Source: JAGWBJ01 sp964291465 (lineage in GTDB: Bacteria; Chloroflexota; Dehalococcoidia; Lucifugimonadales; JAGWBF01). Taken from it: a stretch of DNA of 64,000 nucleotides. The translations under genes were made by a program, and so were the position numbers. Below are positions 1 through 8,499 of the stretch, in pieces. The notes beneath the pieces were generated by a model. That model searched no databases and was not told the DNA's origin. It was given only the letters and a program-made list of their open reading frames with translations. The stretch lies in assembly GCA_964291465.2 (NCBI GenBank), contig OZ219942.1:62001-126000 (forward strand), in the 5' to 3' direction. Position 1 is the stretch's first letter; each line of letters starts with the position of its first letter.

Positions 1-426
1 CAGCAGCTGGAGAAGAACATAGGCGTGAAGATCGAGCTGGAGCTGCAGGACTTCCCCACCATCTTCGAGCGCGCCATCACGGGCAATTACGACTTCTTCT
101 TCCTCTGGCACGGCATCAACATCTCTGACTCGGACGAGCTGTTCAACCAGATATACGTCACCCCAGGCGGCTCGAAGAACCGGCTCAACTGGGAGCATCC
201 CAGGATACAGGAGCTCTTCTACGAGTCGGCCAGGGAGCCGGACCCGACGGCACGCCAGGCCCTGATCTGGGAGGCGGGGGACATCCTGCGCCAGGGGGAG
301 GACCACTGGTTCGGCATCGACTGGCGGCAGAACTACGTCGCCGTGAACAACAAGGTCCAGAACTTCTTCCCGGCCCAGACCTACCAGCAGGGGAACCACC
401 ACGAAGCCATCTGGCTGGCCGAGTAG
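1..426 (+). CDS. ABC transporter solute-binding protein, family 5 (C-terminal fragment)
   Basis: The frame is open from base 1, so the start lies outside the window; 141 residues are visible. They match the C-terminal lobe of SBP_bac_5 proteins, which capture peptides or similar solutes outside the membrane for a Dpp/Opp-type importer. The stretch NRLNWEHPRIQEL corresponds to NSLNWHDPRIDDL in the complete binding protein at 10158-12374, and the end (FFPAQTYQQGNHHEAIWLAE) is a typical SBP tail. Two permease genes follow on the same strand after a hairpin-rich spacer, so this is the binding protein of that importer. The substrate cannot be read from this fragment. Confidence 0.85.
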   Translation, partial: QQLEKNIGVKIELELQDFPTIFERAITGNYDFFFLWHGINISDSDELFNQIYVTPGGSKNRLNWEHPRIQELFYESAREPDPTARQALIWEAGDILRQGEDHWFGIDWRQNYVAVNNKVQNFFPAQTYQQGNHHEAIWLAE

Positions 427-450
427 TCCTAGCAGGGGAAACCACATAAC

Positions 451-515
451 CCGGGAGGCGCTCCCGGTAAACGACCGGCCTGGGAGAACGGCTCCGCCGT
501 GGTCCCAGGCCGGTC
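451..515 (+). other. Two intercistronic hairpins between binding protein and permease
   Basis: There is a 7-bp stem CCGGGAG/CTCCCGG (451-457, 461-467, 3-nt loop) and a perfect 13-bp stem at 473-485 with 503-515. Neither is followed by a T-run. In binding-protein operons such spacers usually stabilise or partly terminate the upstream message so that the binding protein outnumbers the permeases. That role is an inference here. Confidence 0.6.
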
Positions 516-530
516 CTGAGAGAGGGGTAC

Positions 531-1490
531 ATGGGAGCATACGCGGTCAAGCGGCTGCTGCTCTTTGTCCCGACGCTGATACTGGTCTCCCTGCTGGCCT
601 TCGGCGTGATGCGCATCCTGCCCGGGGACCCCGCGATAATGGTCCTCATAGGGCTGGAGGGGGAGGGGACCTACACGCCCGAGGAGCTGGCGGAGACCCA
701 GCGGCGCCTGGGCACCGACAAGCCCATCTACGAGCAGTACGTCAGGTGGGTCGCCGATGCGGTGCAGGGGGACTTCGGCTACTCCTACTTCCGCAACAAG
801 GCCGTCTCCAAGGAGCTGCTGGCTCGGTTCCCCGTCACCATCCAGCTCACCATCATGTCACTCATCCTGGCGGTGGTGACGGCCGTGCCGCTGGGCGTCG
901 TGTCCGCCGTCTACCAGGACAAGTGGCCGGACTACGCGGCCAAGATATTCACCGTCGTTGGAATATCCCTGCCCACCTTCTGGGCCGGGATACTCATCGT
1001 GTTCTTTCTGGCCCATCTCTTCAACTGGGGAGCGCCCCTGGGCTACGCCCAGCTGTGGGAAGACCCCCTGGAGAACCTCTCGCAGCTCATATTCCCCGCC
1101 CTGTCCCTAGGCTACTTCAACATGGCCTTCACGGCGAGGATAACCCGTTCCGCCATGCTGGAGGTGCTGAGGGAGGACTACATCAGGACGGCGAGGGCCA
1201 AGGGCCTGGCCGAGTCCCTGGTGCTGGTCCGGCATGCCCTCAGGAACGCCCTGCTGCCGGTGATCACCGTCGCCGGGTACCAGTTCAGCATCCTGCTGGG
1301 CGGAGCAGTGGTCACTGAGAACATATTCCAGGTGCCGGGAATCGGGCAGGCCCTGATACTGGCCCTTACCACCAGGGACTTCAACATCATCCAGGCGATA
1401 GTCCTGGTGGTGGGGGTGTTCACCGTAACCCTGAACCTGATCGTCGATATGCTATATGGGCTGATCAACCCAAGGGTCCGATACGCCTGA
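531..1490 (+). CDS. ABC transporter permease, DppB/OppB type
   Basis: A 319-residue integral membrane protein of the binding-protein-dependent transport family. The N-terminus (AVKRLLLFVPTLILVSLLAF) is the usual first membrane helix, followed by the GDP motif near residue 33 and, towards the C-terminus, the cytoplasmic EAA loop (EDYIRTARAKGLAE) that docks onto the ATPase. The ATG follows GAGAGGGG at a normal distance. It lies downstream of the binding-protein fragment and upstream of the DppC-type partner at 1516. No ATPase gene follows, so the ATP-binding subunits must be encoded elsewhere. Peptide-type import is the family expectation; the substrate is unknown. Confidence 0.9.
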   Translation: MGAYAVKRLLLFVPTLILVSLLAFGVMRILPGDPAIMVLIGLEGEGTYTPEELAETQRRLGTDKPIYEQYVRWVADAVQGDFGYSYFRNKAVSKELLARFPVTIQLTIMSLILAVVTAVPLGVVSAVYQDKWPDYAAKIFTVVGISLPTFWAGILIVFFLAHLFNWGAPLGYAQLWEDPLENLSQLIFPALSLGYFNMAFTARITRSAMLEVLREDYIRTARAKGLAESLVLVRHALRNALLPVITVAGYQFSILLGGAVVTENIFQVPGIGQALILALTTRDFNIIQAIVLVVGVFTVTLNLIVDMLYGLINPRVRYA

Positions 1491-1515
1491 TGAGACTCAG
1501 CATTGGACGGTTGCC

Positions 1516-2436
1516 GTGTTCGCAGTGAGCGCTACGGGGGAAGCGTTCGGAAGGGTCAGGAGCGGGCTATCGCAGACCACCCCCCTTCTGAGGGGCGTCG
1601 TCGGCTTCTCGAGGAGAAAGCCCCTGGGCGCCATCGGCGCCGCCATACTGCTTGTCCTCATCCTGATTGCCATCCTCGCGCCCCTCATATCTCCCCACGA
1701 CCCCGAGGAGACGCACGGCCACCAGAACGTACACGTGGCGCCATTCGAGACCACGAACCTCATTCTGGGAAGCGACCAGCTCGGCCGCGACGTGATGAGC
1801 AGGCTGTTCTACGGCGCCCGCATTTCCCTGTACGTCGGCGTGGTGAGCGTGCTCATCGGAATCACCCTGGGAGCGCTGTTGGGCGTCTTCAGCGCCTACT
1901 ATGGAGGAGCCTTCGACCTACTGATACAGCGGGTGGTGGACGCCTTCATGGCCTTCCCATCCCTCATTCTTGGACTGGCCATCATGGCGCTTCTGGGATC
2001 GACCCTGACCAACGTGATCATCGCCCTGGTCTTCGTTCTGGCGCCGACCTCGGTGCGGACCGTGCGGTCCCAGGCGCTGGCCATCAAGGAGATGGACTAC
2101 ATGCTGGCGGCCAGGGCCGTGGGCGCCAGAGACCTTCGCATCATCTTCATCCACGTCGTCCCCAACTGCCTGGCCCTCTTCATGATCCTGGTCACCATCC
2201 AGCTTGGCTTCGCCATCCTGGTGGAGGCGTCCCTCAGCTTCCTGGGAGCCGGCCTGCCACCGAACATAGCCACCTGGGGAGGCATGCTCTCCGAGGCGGG
2301 GACCGCATACATACGGGTGGCACCCTGGCTGTCCATACTCCCCGGCCTGGCCATATCCCTGGCCGTATTCGGGATCAACATGTTCGGCGACGCCCTGCGG
2401 GACGTCTTGGACCCCCGGCTGCGGGGAGCAGGCTAG
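1516..2436 (+). CDS. ABC transporter permease, DppC/OppC type
   Basis: A 306-residue second permease subunit. It shows the DppC hallmarks: an N-terminal RKPLGAIGAAILLVLILIAI helix, the periplasmic-side HDPEE segment, the LGSDQLGRDVMSRLFYGAR motif, the EAA-type loop EMDYMLAARAVGA, and the ending GDALRDVLDPRLR. The start is taken as GTG at 1516, 25 nt after the DppB stop, but there is no clear ribosome-binding site, so the exact start is uncertain. It should pair with the 531-1490 permease to form the channel. As in the other two importer sets of this window, no ATPase gene follows. Confidence 0.88.
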   Translation: MFAVSATGEAFGRVRSGLSQTTPLLRGVVGFSRRKPLGAIGAAILLVLILIAILAPLISPHDPEETHGHQNVHVAPFETTNLILGSDQLGRDVMSRLFYGARISLYVGVVSVLIGITLGALLGVFSAYYGGAFDLLIQRVVDAFMAFPSLILGLAIMALLGSTLTNVIIALVFVLAPTSVRTVRSQALAIKEMDYMLAARAVGARDLRIIFIHVVPNCLALFMILVTIQLGFAILVEASLSFLGAGLPPNIATWGGMLSEAGTAYIRVAPWLSILPGLAISLAVFGINMFGDALRDVLDPRLRGAG

Positions 2437-2458
2437 GGACCACTTCGGAGGAGTCGGA

Positions 2459-2487
2459 TTGACGCCGTTGGTCGACGGCACTACCAT
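2459..2487 (+). promoter_or_regulatory. Sigma-70-like promoter for amidohydrolase 1
   Basis: TTGACG (2459-2464), 17-nt spacer, TACCAT (2482-2487). It lies in the 174-bp spacer after the permease gene and drives the gene starting at 2611, leaving a leader of about 115 nt. Confidence 0.6.
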
Positions 2488-2610
2488 AGGCTTGGCACGG
2501 TACGAGCGCCTTGCCTGGGGGCGTCTCCCAAGCTCCTGGCTCCCCCCCGCCGCCACGACTGAAACAAGTCTGCTACCATCCTACGACCGCCTGACAGGAG
2601 GTAATGAAGG

Positions 2611-4162
2611 ATGAGCTCCAGCCTGATACGGGGCAAGTACGTCATCTGCAAGATAACGGGACCGGACTCGGCCCAGGTGGTGTCCGATGGGGCAGTGTAC
2701 CAGCGGGACGGGGCCATAGTGGAGGTCGGCCCGTACGAGGACCTGAGGCAGCGGCACCCGGACGCGGAGGTCATCGGCTCCTCGAGCTACGTGGTCATGC
2801 CCGAGCCTGGTCAACGACCACTTCCACGTCGGATTCAGCCCCTTCCAGATGGGCTCGCCGGACCTGCCCCTGGAGCTGTGGCAAGCGTCCAGGATGGGCG
2901 CCCGGCGGATAGACCCGTACCTGGACCAGATCTACGGCGCTATCCAGATGATGGAGTCGGGCACCACCACGGTGCAGGCCATCCACGGAGGCGCGGCGTG
3001 GTGGAGGCCCATGGACCTGGAGGTGGCCGACAAGGCGGTCGGGGCCTTCCACGACTCGGGCATGCGGGTCTCCTACGCCCCCGCCGCGGCCGACCAGGAC
3101 GCCACCGTGTCCGGGGCCAGGGGCGGGGAGGCGGAGCTGGCAGCCCAGATGCCCCCCGAGCTGGCGGAGCGATACCTGGCCCCCCTGAGGGCCCGCTACC
3201 GCCCGGTGGAAGACCTGATGGACGCCCTGGAGGAGATCTGCCAGAAATACGGCAACGACCGGTACGAGCGGGTGCGCATCACCATGGCGCCCAGCAACGT
3301 GCACAGGTGCTCCGACGCGCTCCTGGACAGCTTCCGGCGCATGGCCACCAAGTACAGCACCGGCATCCACATCCACCTCCTGGAGACCATCTATCAGAAG
3401 GAGTACGGCGCGCGCCTGTGGAACAAGAGCCCTCTCCAGCACCTGTACGACCTGGGGTTCCTGGGCCACGACGTGGTGTGCGGCCACAGCGTGTGGGTGA
3501 GCGAGGAGGACATCGACATCATGGCGTCCACGGGCACCAACGTGTGCCACAACGCCAGCTCCAACCTGCGCCTCCAGAGCGGCATCGCTCCCGTCGGCCC
3601 CCTGCTCCGGAAGAACATCAGGATCGCCATCGGCAGCGACGAGGCGGGCCTCAACGACGACAAGGACCTGTTCCAGGAGATGCGCCTGGTGCTGAAGATA
3701 CACCGGGTGCCGGGAGTGGAGAACGTGCCGCCCACGTCCTATCAGGTCTTCCAGATGGGCACGGAGCACGGGGCTTACGCCAGCTGGTTCGGGGACAAGG
3801 TGGGCACCCTGGAGCCCGGCAAGCGGGCGGACGTAGTGCTGCTGAACCTGCGGAACATCGAGGAGCCGTACCTGGACCCCGACGTGTCCATCGTGGACGC
3901 CGTGGTCCACCGGGGACGCAGCATCGACGTGGACACGGTCATAGTGGACGGCGAGGTCGTGATGCGGGACCGCAAGCTGACCAAGATCGACAAGGACGCT
4001 CTGTACGCCGAGTTCAAGAAGGCGCTGGACCGTCCCCTGGAGCAGGTGGAGGCCGACAGCCGGGCCCTGGGCCGGGAGGTGATCCCGTACATGCGGCGGT
4101 TCTACGAGGGGACCCTGCCCGACAACCCCGTCAGCCACTCGATGTACAACGCCCGCCGGTAG
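2611..4162 (+). CDS. ATZ/TRZ-type amidohydrolase (paralogue 1, frameshifted)
   Basis: A metal-dependent hydrolase of the amidohydrolase superfamily (TrzA/AtzA/SAH-deaminase-like TIM barrel), expected to deaminate or hydrolyse a small N-containing ring or amide compound in the cytosol. Start ATG with AGGAGGT 8 nt upstream. The reading frame changes at about 2797: CCCGAGCCTGGTC stands where the paralogues read CCCG-GCCTGGTC/CCCGGGCTGGTC, i.e. one extra A. After correction the protein is 516 aa and collinear with the 6912 and 8500 paralogues, with metal motifs DHFHVG, HIHLLE, GHSVW and GSDEA. The shift falls just before the HxH motif, so as written it would be inactive; a sequencing error is as likely as a real lesion. 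Substrate unknown. Confidence 0.8.
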
Positions 4163-4182
4163 ACACGGCCGGACGGGAAGCC

Positions 4183-5220
4183 CTAGATGTTCAGGCGGAC
4201 GTCTTGGTAGCTCGGGTCCTTCTCGTAGAGCTGGAGCCTGTGGTGCCGCGCCTCGACGATGACGATCTTGTAGTCGTCTCTCACGTCCACCGCCACCGGC
4301 CTGCGGAGCAGGGTATCGGGGGTCATGTCCACCCTGGCCCTGGCCTTGACCAAGTCCGGGCTGCCCCGCAGGGTTAGCTGGAGCCACGGGGACACCTCAG
4401 TCGCCTCGCCGGTGATTTCCACGAGAAAGTCACCGTCCTCGTCGTATACGTTCAGCCTGTCATTGCCCCAGTCGCAGACGTAGACGTCCCCGTCCTTGTC
4501 CACGGCCACGCCCGCCGGGCGCCGCAGCTCTCCCCGCCCAGTACCCGGGCTCCCGATGGTGGACAGGTACTCGCCCTGGGGAGAGAACTTCTGGACCCTG
4601 TCGTTGCCCCAGTCTCCCACGTAGAACGCACCGTGCCGGTCCGTGGTTATGCCCCAGGGCCGGTCGAACCGGCCCTCCTCGGAGCCCGGCCCGCCCCACG
4701 TGGACACGTACTCGCCCTCCCTGGTGAACACCTGCACCCGGTGGTTCAGGCTGTCGACTATGTGGATGTTCTCGTCGGCGTCCATCGTCACGCCCGCCGG
4801 CGCGTCGAGCTCACCCTCGCCGGTCCCATGCCTGCCCCACCGGCCCAAGAAGGCGCCGTCCGTGGCGAACCTGTGCACCTGGTGGGTGGCCTGGTCGGTG
4901 ACGAAGAGGGTCTCGTGGCTGTCCATGGCCAGGCCTCCCGGCCAGAGGAACTGGCCGTCCTGGAGCTTCTCCACCGTAAGGACGTTGAAGCCGGTTCCGG
5001 GGCCGGGCACACCGATGTCCTGGACCCACTCGTGGTCCAGGGTGCATTTGGTGATCCGAGGAGAGTTGTTGCGTTCATCGCTGGCGTTGACTACGTAGAG
5101 GACGTCTCCCGACCGGACCAGGTCTGCGGGGTGCTGGAACGAGGTCATAGAGTTCCCGAAGCGGCCCATGGAGTAGAGGTACGTGAAGGCCCGGTTGCCG
5201 GCAACGCGAGTAGTGGGCAC
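4183..5220 (-). CDS. NHL-repeat beta-propeller protein
   Basis: 345 residues from a GTG start preceded by GGGAGG. At least five NHL-type blades are visible, each with the pattern P-x-G-[VI]-x-x-D-x-x-G-x-x-[YF]-V-x-D-x-x-N-x-R-[VL]-x-[VK]-[FY] (e.g. VYVCDWGNDRLNVYDEDG). A segment with TGEATEVSPW interrupts the last blades; the paralogues at 15212 and 24752 share this TG-[DE]-AT-x-S insert, so they form one subfamily. No signal peptide is evident, suggesting a cytosolic scaffold or ligand-binding propeller. It lies 15 nt downstream of the DUF1800 gene at 5236-6612 and is co-transcribed with it. NHL propellers usually bind protein, RNA or small ligands; nothing here identifies which. Confidence 0.85.
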   Translation of the reverse strand: MPTTRVAGNRAFTYLYSMGRFGNSMTSFQHPADLVRSGDVLYVVNASDERNNSPRITKCTLDHEWVQDIGVPGPGTGFNVLTVEKLQDGQFLWPGGLAMDSHETLFVTDQATHQVHRFATDGAFLGRWGRHGTGEGELDAPAGVTMDADENIHIVDSLNHRVQVFTREGEYVSTWGGPGSEEGRFDRPWGITTDRHGAFYVGDWGNDRVQKFSPQGEYLSTIGSPGTGRGELRRPAGVAVDKDGDVYVCDWGNDRLNVYDEDGDFLVEITGEATEVSPWLQLTLRGSPDLVKARARVDMTPDTLLRRPVAVDVRDDYKIVIVEARHHRLQLYEKDPSYQDVRLNI

Positions 5221-5235
5221 GTCAACGACCTCCCG

Positions 5236-6612
5236 CTAGCAGAACTGGTACTCCTTGGTCGCGCCGATGAGCTGAAGGACCTTGGTCACCCGGTCCTCGA
5301 AGGCGTCCGGGGCGTCCTCGGCGTGCCCCACCACCTCGTCGTACGTCTCCTCGCCCAGGCGTACGGACCCCAGGAGCTCCAGGCAGCCGTCGACGAGCTC
5401 CCGGGAGGAGCGGCCCTCCCGCTCCTCGAGCCTGGCGATGATGTCCCTGACGCCCGGCAGGCTGGGGTTGCTGAGGCGGTCCGCACAGAAGTTGATCCGC
5501 CGGACCAGGGAGCCGCCGTCGATCCACTCCTTGCCCGTGTGCCAGCCCTCGACGCTGGGGGGATTGAGCAGGTCCTGCCCCTGGTACACCGATTCGAAGG
5601 CAAGCTCCATCACCCCGTGCTTGAGCTGGCCGTACTCGCCCACCAGCCGCACAGTGCTGACCACCACCTCGGCCGGGCTCCTCACCTTGGCGAACCAGAC
5701 GGCCTCGTCCTTGAAGAAGTCCGAGTTGAAGAGGAAACGCAGGGTCTCGGCGATGTCGTAGTCCGAGGAGACCAGTGCGCCGGCTATCGCCTCCACCGCC
5801 CCGGGGTCCTGCGGGGGGATGTCGTTCCAGCTGGGGACCTGGACCTCGTCGGCAACGAAGAAGTTGTAGAGATGGCGGGCGATGAACCGCGACGTGGCGG
5901 GGTGCCGCACTATTATGTCGATCACGTCCTCGCCGTTGAACCGGCCGCGCTGGCCGAGGAACAGCTTCTCATCGAAGTCGTGGTCCTCGGGCCTGTACTC
6001 GAAGCTCCACAGGTTGGCGCCGGGCACCTTGGGCGAGATGGTCCAGCCCGTGAAGGCCCGGGCAGCCTCGAACACGTCCTGCTCGGTGTAGTTGCCCTGG
6101 CCCATGGAGAACAGCTCCAGCAGCTCCCGGCCCCAGTTCTCGTTGGGCGAGCCCTTGTGGTTCTCGTTGTTGTCCAGCCAGAAGATCATGGCAGGGTCCA
6201 TGGCCAGGCGCACCAACAACTCCCGGTAGCTGCCCATGCCGTAGCGCCGGAACATGCCGATCTGGTGGACCATCTGGGTGATGTTGTCCACCTTGGCGTC
6301 CCCCGTGGCGAAGACCATGTGCCAGAAGAGGGACATCTTCTCCTCCAGGGGGCGCGGCGTCGTCAGCAGGTGGTACATGAAGTTGGACGCCCCCAGATAG
6401 GGGGAGGTGGGGTACTCGTGCCCAGGATAGTACCGGTTCATGGCCAGCTCGTCGAACTCGGGCACGCCGTTGGCCCCCGGATATACCAGCTCGTCGACGG
6501 TGGCCTCGTAGCCCCGGGCGGCCCGGGCCTCCAGTTCGCCATAGGACGCGCCGAACCCGGCGCGACGCATCAGATGGGCCATCAAGGCGATACGCTTGTC
6601 TGCCATGTGCAC
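5236..6612 (-). CDS. DUF1800 family protein
   Basis: 458 residues matching the DUF1800 family: the opening ALMAHLMRRAGFGASYGELEA, the FWHMVFATGDAKVDN block and NENWGRELLELFSMGQGNYTE. Biochemical function of the family is unknown. Family members are often paired with DUF1501 proteins, but here the partner is an NHL propeller 15 nt downstream and no DUF1501 gene is adjacent. No signal peptide is visible at the N-terminus (MADKRIALMAHL). It is transcribed from a good promoter at 6690-6718. Two further paralogues lie at 12514 and 22043. Confidence 0.88.
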   Translation of the reverse strand: MHMADKRIALMAHLMRRAGFGASYGELEARAARGYEATVDELVYPGANGVPEFDELAMNRYYPGHEYPTSPYLGASNFMYHLLTTPRPLEEKMSLFWHMVFATGDAKVDNITQMVHQIGMFRRYGMGSYRELLVRLAMDPAMIFWLDNNENHKGSPNENWGRELLELFSMGQGNYTEQDVFEAARAFTGWTISPKVPGANLWSFEYRPEDHDFDEKLFLGQRGRFNGEDVIDIIVRHPATSRFIARHLYNFFVADEVQVPSWNDIPPQDPGAVEAIAGALVSSDYDIAETLRFLFNSDFFKDEAVWFAKVRSPAEVVVSTVRLVGEYGQLKHGVMELAFESVYQGQDLLNPPSVEGWHTGKEWIDGGSLVRRINFCADRLSNPSLPGVRDIIARLEEREGRSSRELVDGCLELLGSVRLGEETYDEVVGHAEDAPDAFEDRVTKVLQLIGATKEYQFC

Positions 6613-6689
6613 GACCTCTACCGGCGGGCTTGCCGGCCATGCGATATCCGGCTACTGCAGCTACGCCCGCCCCATTCTTACGCGCCTAC

Positions 6690-6718
6690 ACTATATCACC
6701 CAGGATTTGCCAAATCAA
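6690..6718 (-). promoter_or_regulatory. Promoter for the DUF1800-NHL operon
   Basis: On the minus strand TTGATT (6713-6718), 17-nt spacer, TATAGT (6690-6695). It sits about 80 nt upstream of the DUF1800 start at 6612 and is divergent from the promoter at 6840. Confidence 0.65.
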
Positions 6719-6839
6719 AGAGGTATCCGGAATTCCCACATACCTTACGAATGAAGATGACACACCCGGCAAACCCGGTCAAGCAGCCCCATCACAACGC
6801 CCTGCGTGGAAGGGATTTCGGCCTCGCGGGGCCCGCAGA

Positions 6840-6868
6840 TTGACACGGTAAGCCGGAGCAAGTACGCT
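6840..6868 (+). promoter_or_regulatory. Promoter for amidohydrolases 2 and 3
   Basis: Perfect -35 TTGACA (6840-6845), 17-nt spacer, TACGCT (6863-6868). The start codon at 6912 is about 37 nt past the predicted +1. Confidence 0.7.
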
Positions 6869-6911
6869 ACCCGCAGACCCCCTCTCACAGCTGGCACAAG
6901 GAGGCGTGGCA

Positions 6912-8465
6912 GTGGCTTCGTCGTTGATAAGGGGCAAGTACGTCATATCCAAGATTACCGGGCCCGACTCGGCCGAGGTGGTCTCGGACGGGGCCGTGTT
7001 CCAGAGGGACGGCGCCATAGTCGAGGTGGGCCCGTACGCCGACCTGAAGGCCCGGCACCCGGACGTGGAGGTGATAGGCTCCCCCAGCTACGTGGTGATG
7101 CCGGGGATGGTCAACGACCACTTCCACGTGGGGCTGAGCCCGTGCCAGATGGGGGCGTTGGACAACACCCAGGAGCTGAGGGCCCTGATAAGGATGGGCG
7201 CCAGGCGAATAGACCCATACCTGGACCAGCTCTACGGGGCCATCCAGATGATAGAGACGGGCACCACCACGGTGTGCGCCATACACGGAGGAATCACCAG
7301 GACGAACCCCGCCGAGATCCCCGACGTGGCGGACAAGGCCCTGAAGGCCTACCAGGAAGCCGGGATGCGCGTGTCCTACGCGCCAACCATCGCCGACCAG
7401 AACGCCCACATCGTGGGGCCCCGGGGGGACGAGCGAGATTTCGCCGCGTTCATGCCCGGGGACCTGGGAGAGCGGTTCGCCAGCTACGTGGGGCGGGCGT
7501 ACGGACCGGTGGAGGGGTGGATGGAGGCCCTGGAAGAGGTCTTCAGGAGGTACGGCAACGACCAGTACGAGCGGATTCGCGTCACCCTGGCGCCCAGCAA
7601 CGTGCACCGGTGCTCGGACGAGCTGCTCGTCGCCTTCAAGGAGCTGGCCACCAAGTACCGGACGGGCATCCACATCCACCTCCAGGAGAGCCCCTACCAG
7701 AAGTTCTACGGCATGAACGCCTACGGGAAGACCCCCTTCCAGCACCTGGGCGACCTGGGCTTCCTGGGGCCCGAGGTGGTGTGCGGCCACAGCGTCTGGA
7801 TCACCGACGAGGACATCGAGCTCATGGCGGCCACGGGCACCAACGTGTGCCACAACGCCAGCTCCAACCTGCGCATCCACAACGGCATCGCCCCGGTGGG
7901 CAAGCTGCTGCAGAAGGGCATAAGGGTCGCCCTCGGCAGCGACGAGGCGACCATAAACGACGACAAGGACATGTACCAGGAGATGCGCCTGGCCCTGCGC
8001 CTGCACTACCTGCCGGGCATAGACAACGTCATCCCAACGCCCTACGACCTCTTCCGGATGGGCACCGAGCACGGGGCCTACGCCGCCTGGTTCGGGGACC
8101 GGGTGGGGACGCTGGAGCCCGGCAAGCGGGCCGACATCGTCCTGATGGACCTGCGGAACATCGAGTACCCGTTTATAGACCCGGAGATAACCCTCATCGA
8201 CGCGCTGGTATACCGGGGCAGGAGCCAGGACGTGGATACGGTGATTATCGACGGCGACGTGGTGATGCGCGACGGAAAGCTAACCCACGTGGACAAGGAG
8301 GCGGTGCTCCAGGAGATCAGCTCCGCCCTGAACAGGCCCCTGTCCGCCAGGGAGATGGAGGCCCGGGACTTGGTGAGGCAGGTCGAGCCATACATGAGGC
8401 GATTCCTCGAGGGCACCTTCCCCCAGGACCTCACACCCCACTCGGTGTATAACTCCCGGTACTAG
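6912..8465 (+). CDS. ATZ/TRZ-type amidohydrolase (paralogue 2, intact)
   Basis: 517 residues and the only uninterrupted copy of three paralogues. GTG at 6912 is chosen because AAGGAGG (6898-6904) is 7 nt away and the N-terminus then matches the paralogues (MASSLIRGKYV); a GTG at 6906 is too close to the Shine-Dalgarno. Metal-binding motifs of the amidohydrolase superfamily are complete: H70-F-H72, H254/H256 in HIHLQE, H293 in CGHSVW, D344 in LGSDEA, with the conserved TNVCHNASSNLR loop. The reaction is probably hydrolytic deamination or amide cleavage of a small heterocycle; the substrate cannot be assigned. Next gene follows after 34 nt. Confidence 0.88.
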   Translation: MASSLIRGKYVISKITGPDSAEVVSDGAVFQRDGAIVEVGPYADLKARHPDVEVIGSPSYVVMPGMVNDHFHVGLSPCQMGALDNTQELRALIRMGARRIDPYLDQLYGAIQMIETGTTTVCAIHGGITRTNPAEIPDVADKALKAYQEAGMRVSYAPTIADQNAHIVGPRGDERDFAAFMPGDLGERFASYVGRAYGPVEGWMEALEEVFRRYGNDQYERIRVTLAPSNVHRCSDELLVAFKELATKYRTGIHIHLQESPYQKFYGMNAYGKTPFQHLGDLGFLGPEVVCGHSVWITDEDIELMAATGTNVCHNASSNLRIHNGIAPVGKLLQKGIRVALGSDEATINDDKDMYQEMRLALRLHYLPGIDNVIPTPYDLFRMGTEHGAYAAWFGDRVGTLEPGKRADIVLMDLRNIEYPFIDPEITLIDALVYRGRSQDVDTVIIDGDVVMRDGKLTHVDKEAVLQEISSALNRPLSAREMEARDLVRQVEPYMRRFLEGTFPQDLTPHSVYNSRY

Positions 8466-8499
8466 CACCAGCGGCCAGACCGGCACAGAAGGGAGACCC

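Noticed and set aside
2795..4387. Long open frame on the strand opposite amidohydrolase 1
   Set aside because: Very long antisense frames are common in GC-rich genes; the translation is low-complexity and unlike any protein family, while the plus-strand frame has clear amidohydrolase motifs.
4633..6843. 736-codon plus-strand frame opposite the NHL and DUF1800 genes
   Set aside because: No recognisable domain and no ribosome-binding site; it is the complement of two well-supported genes.
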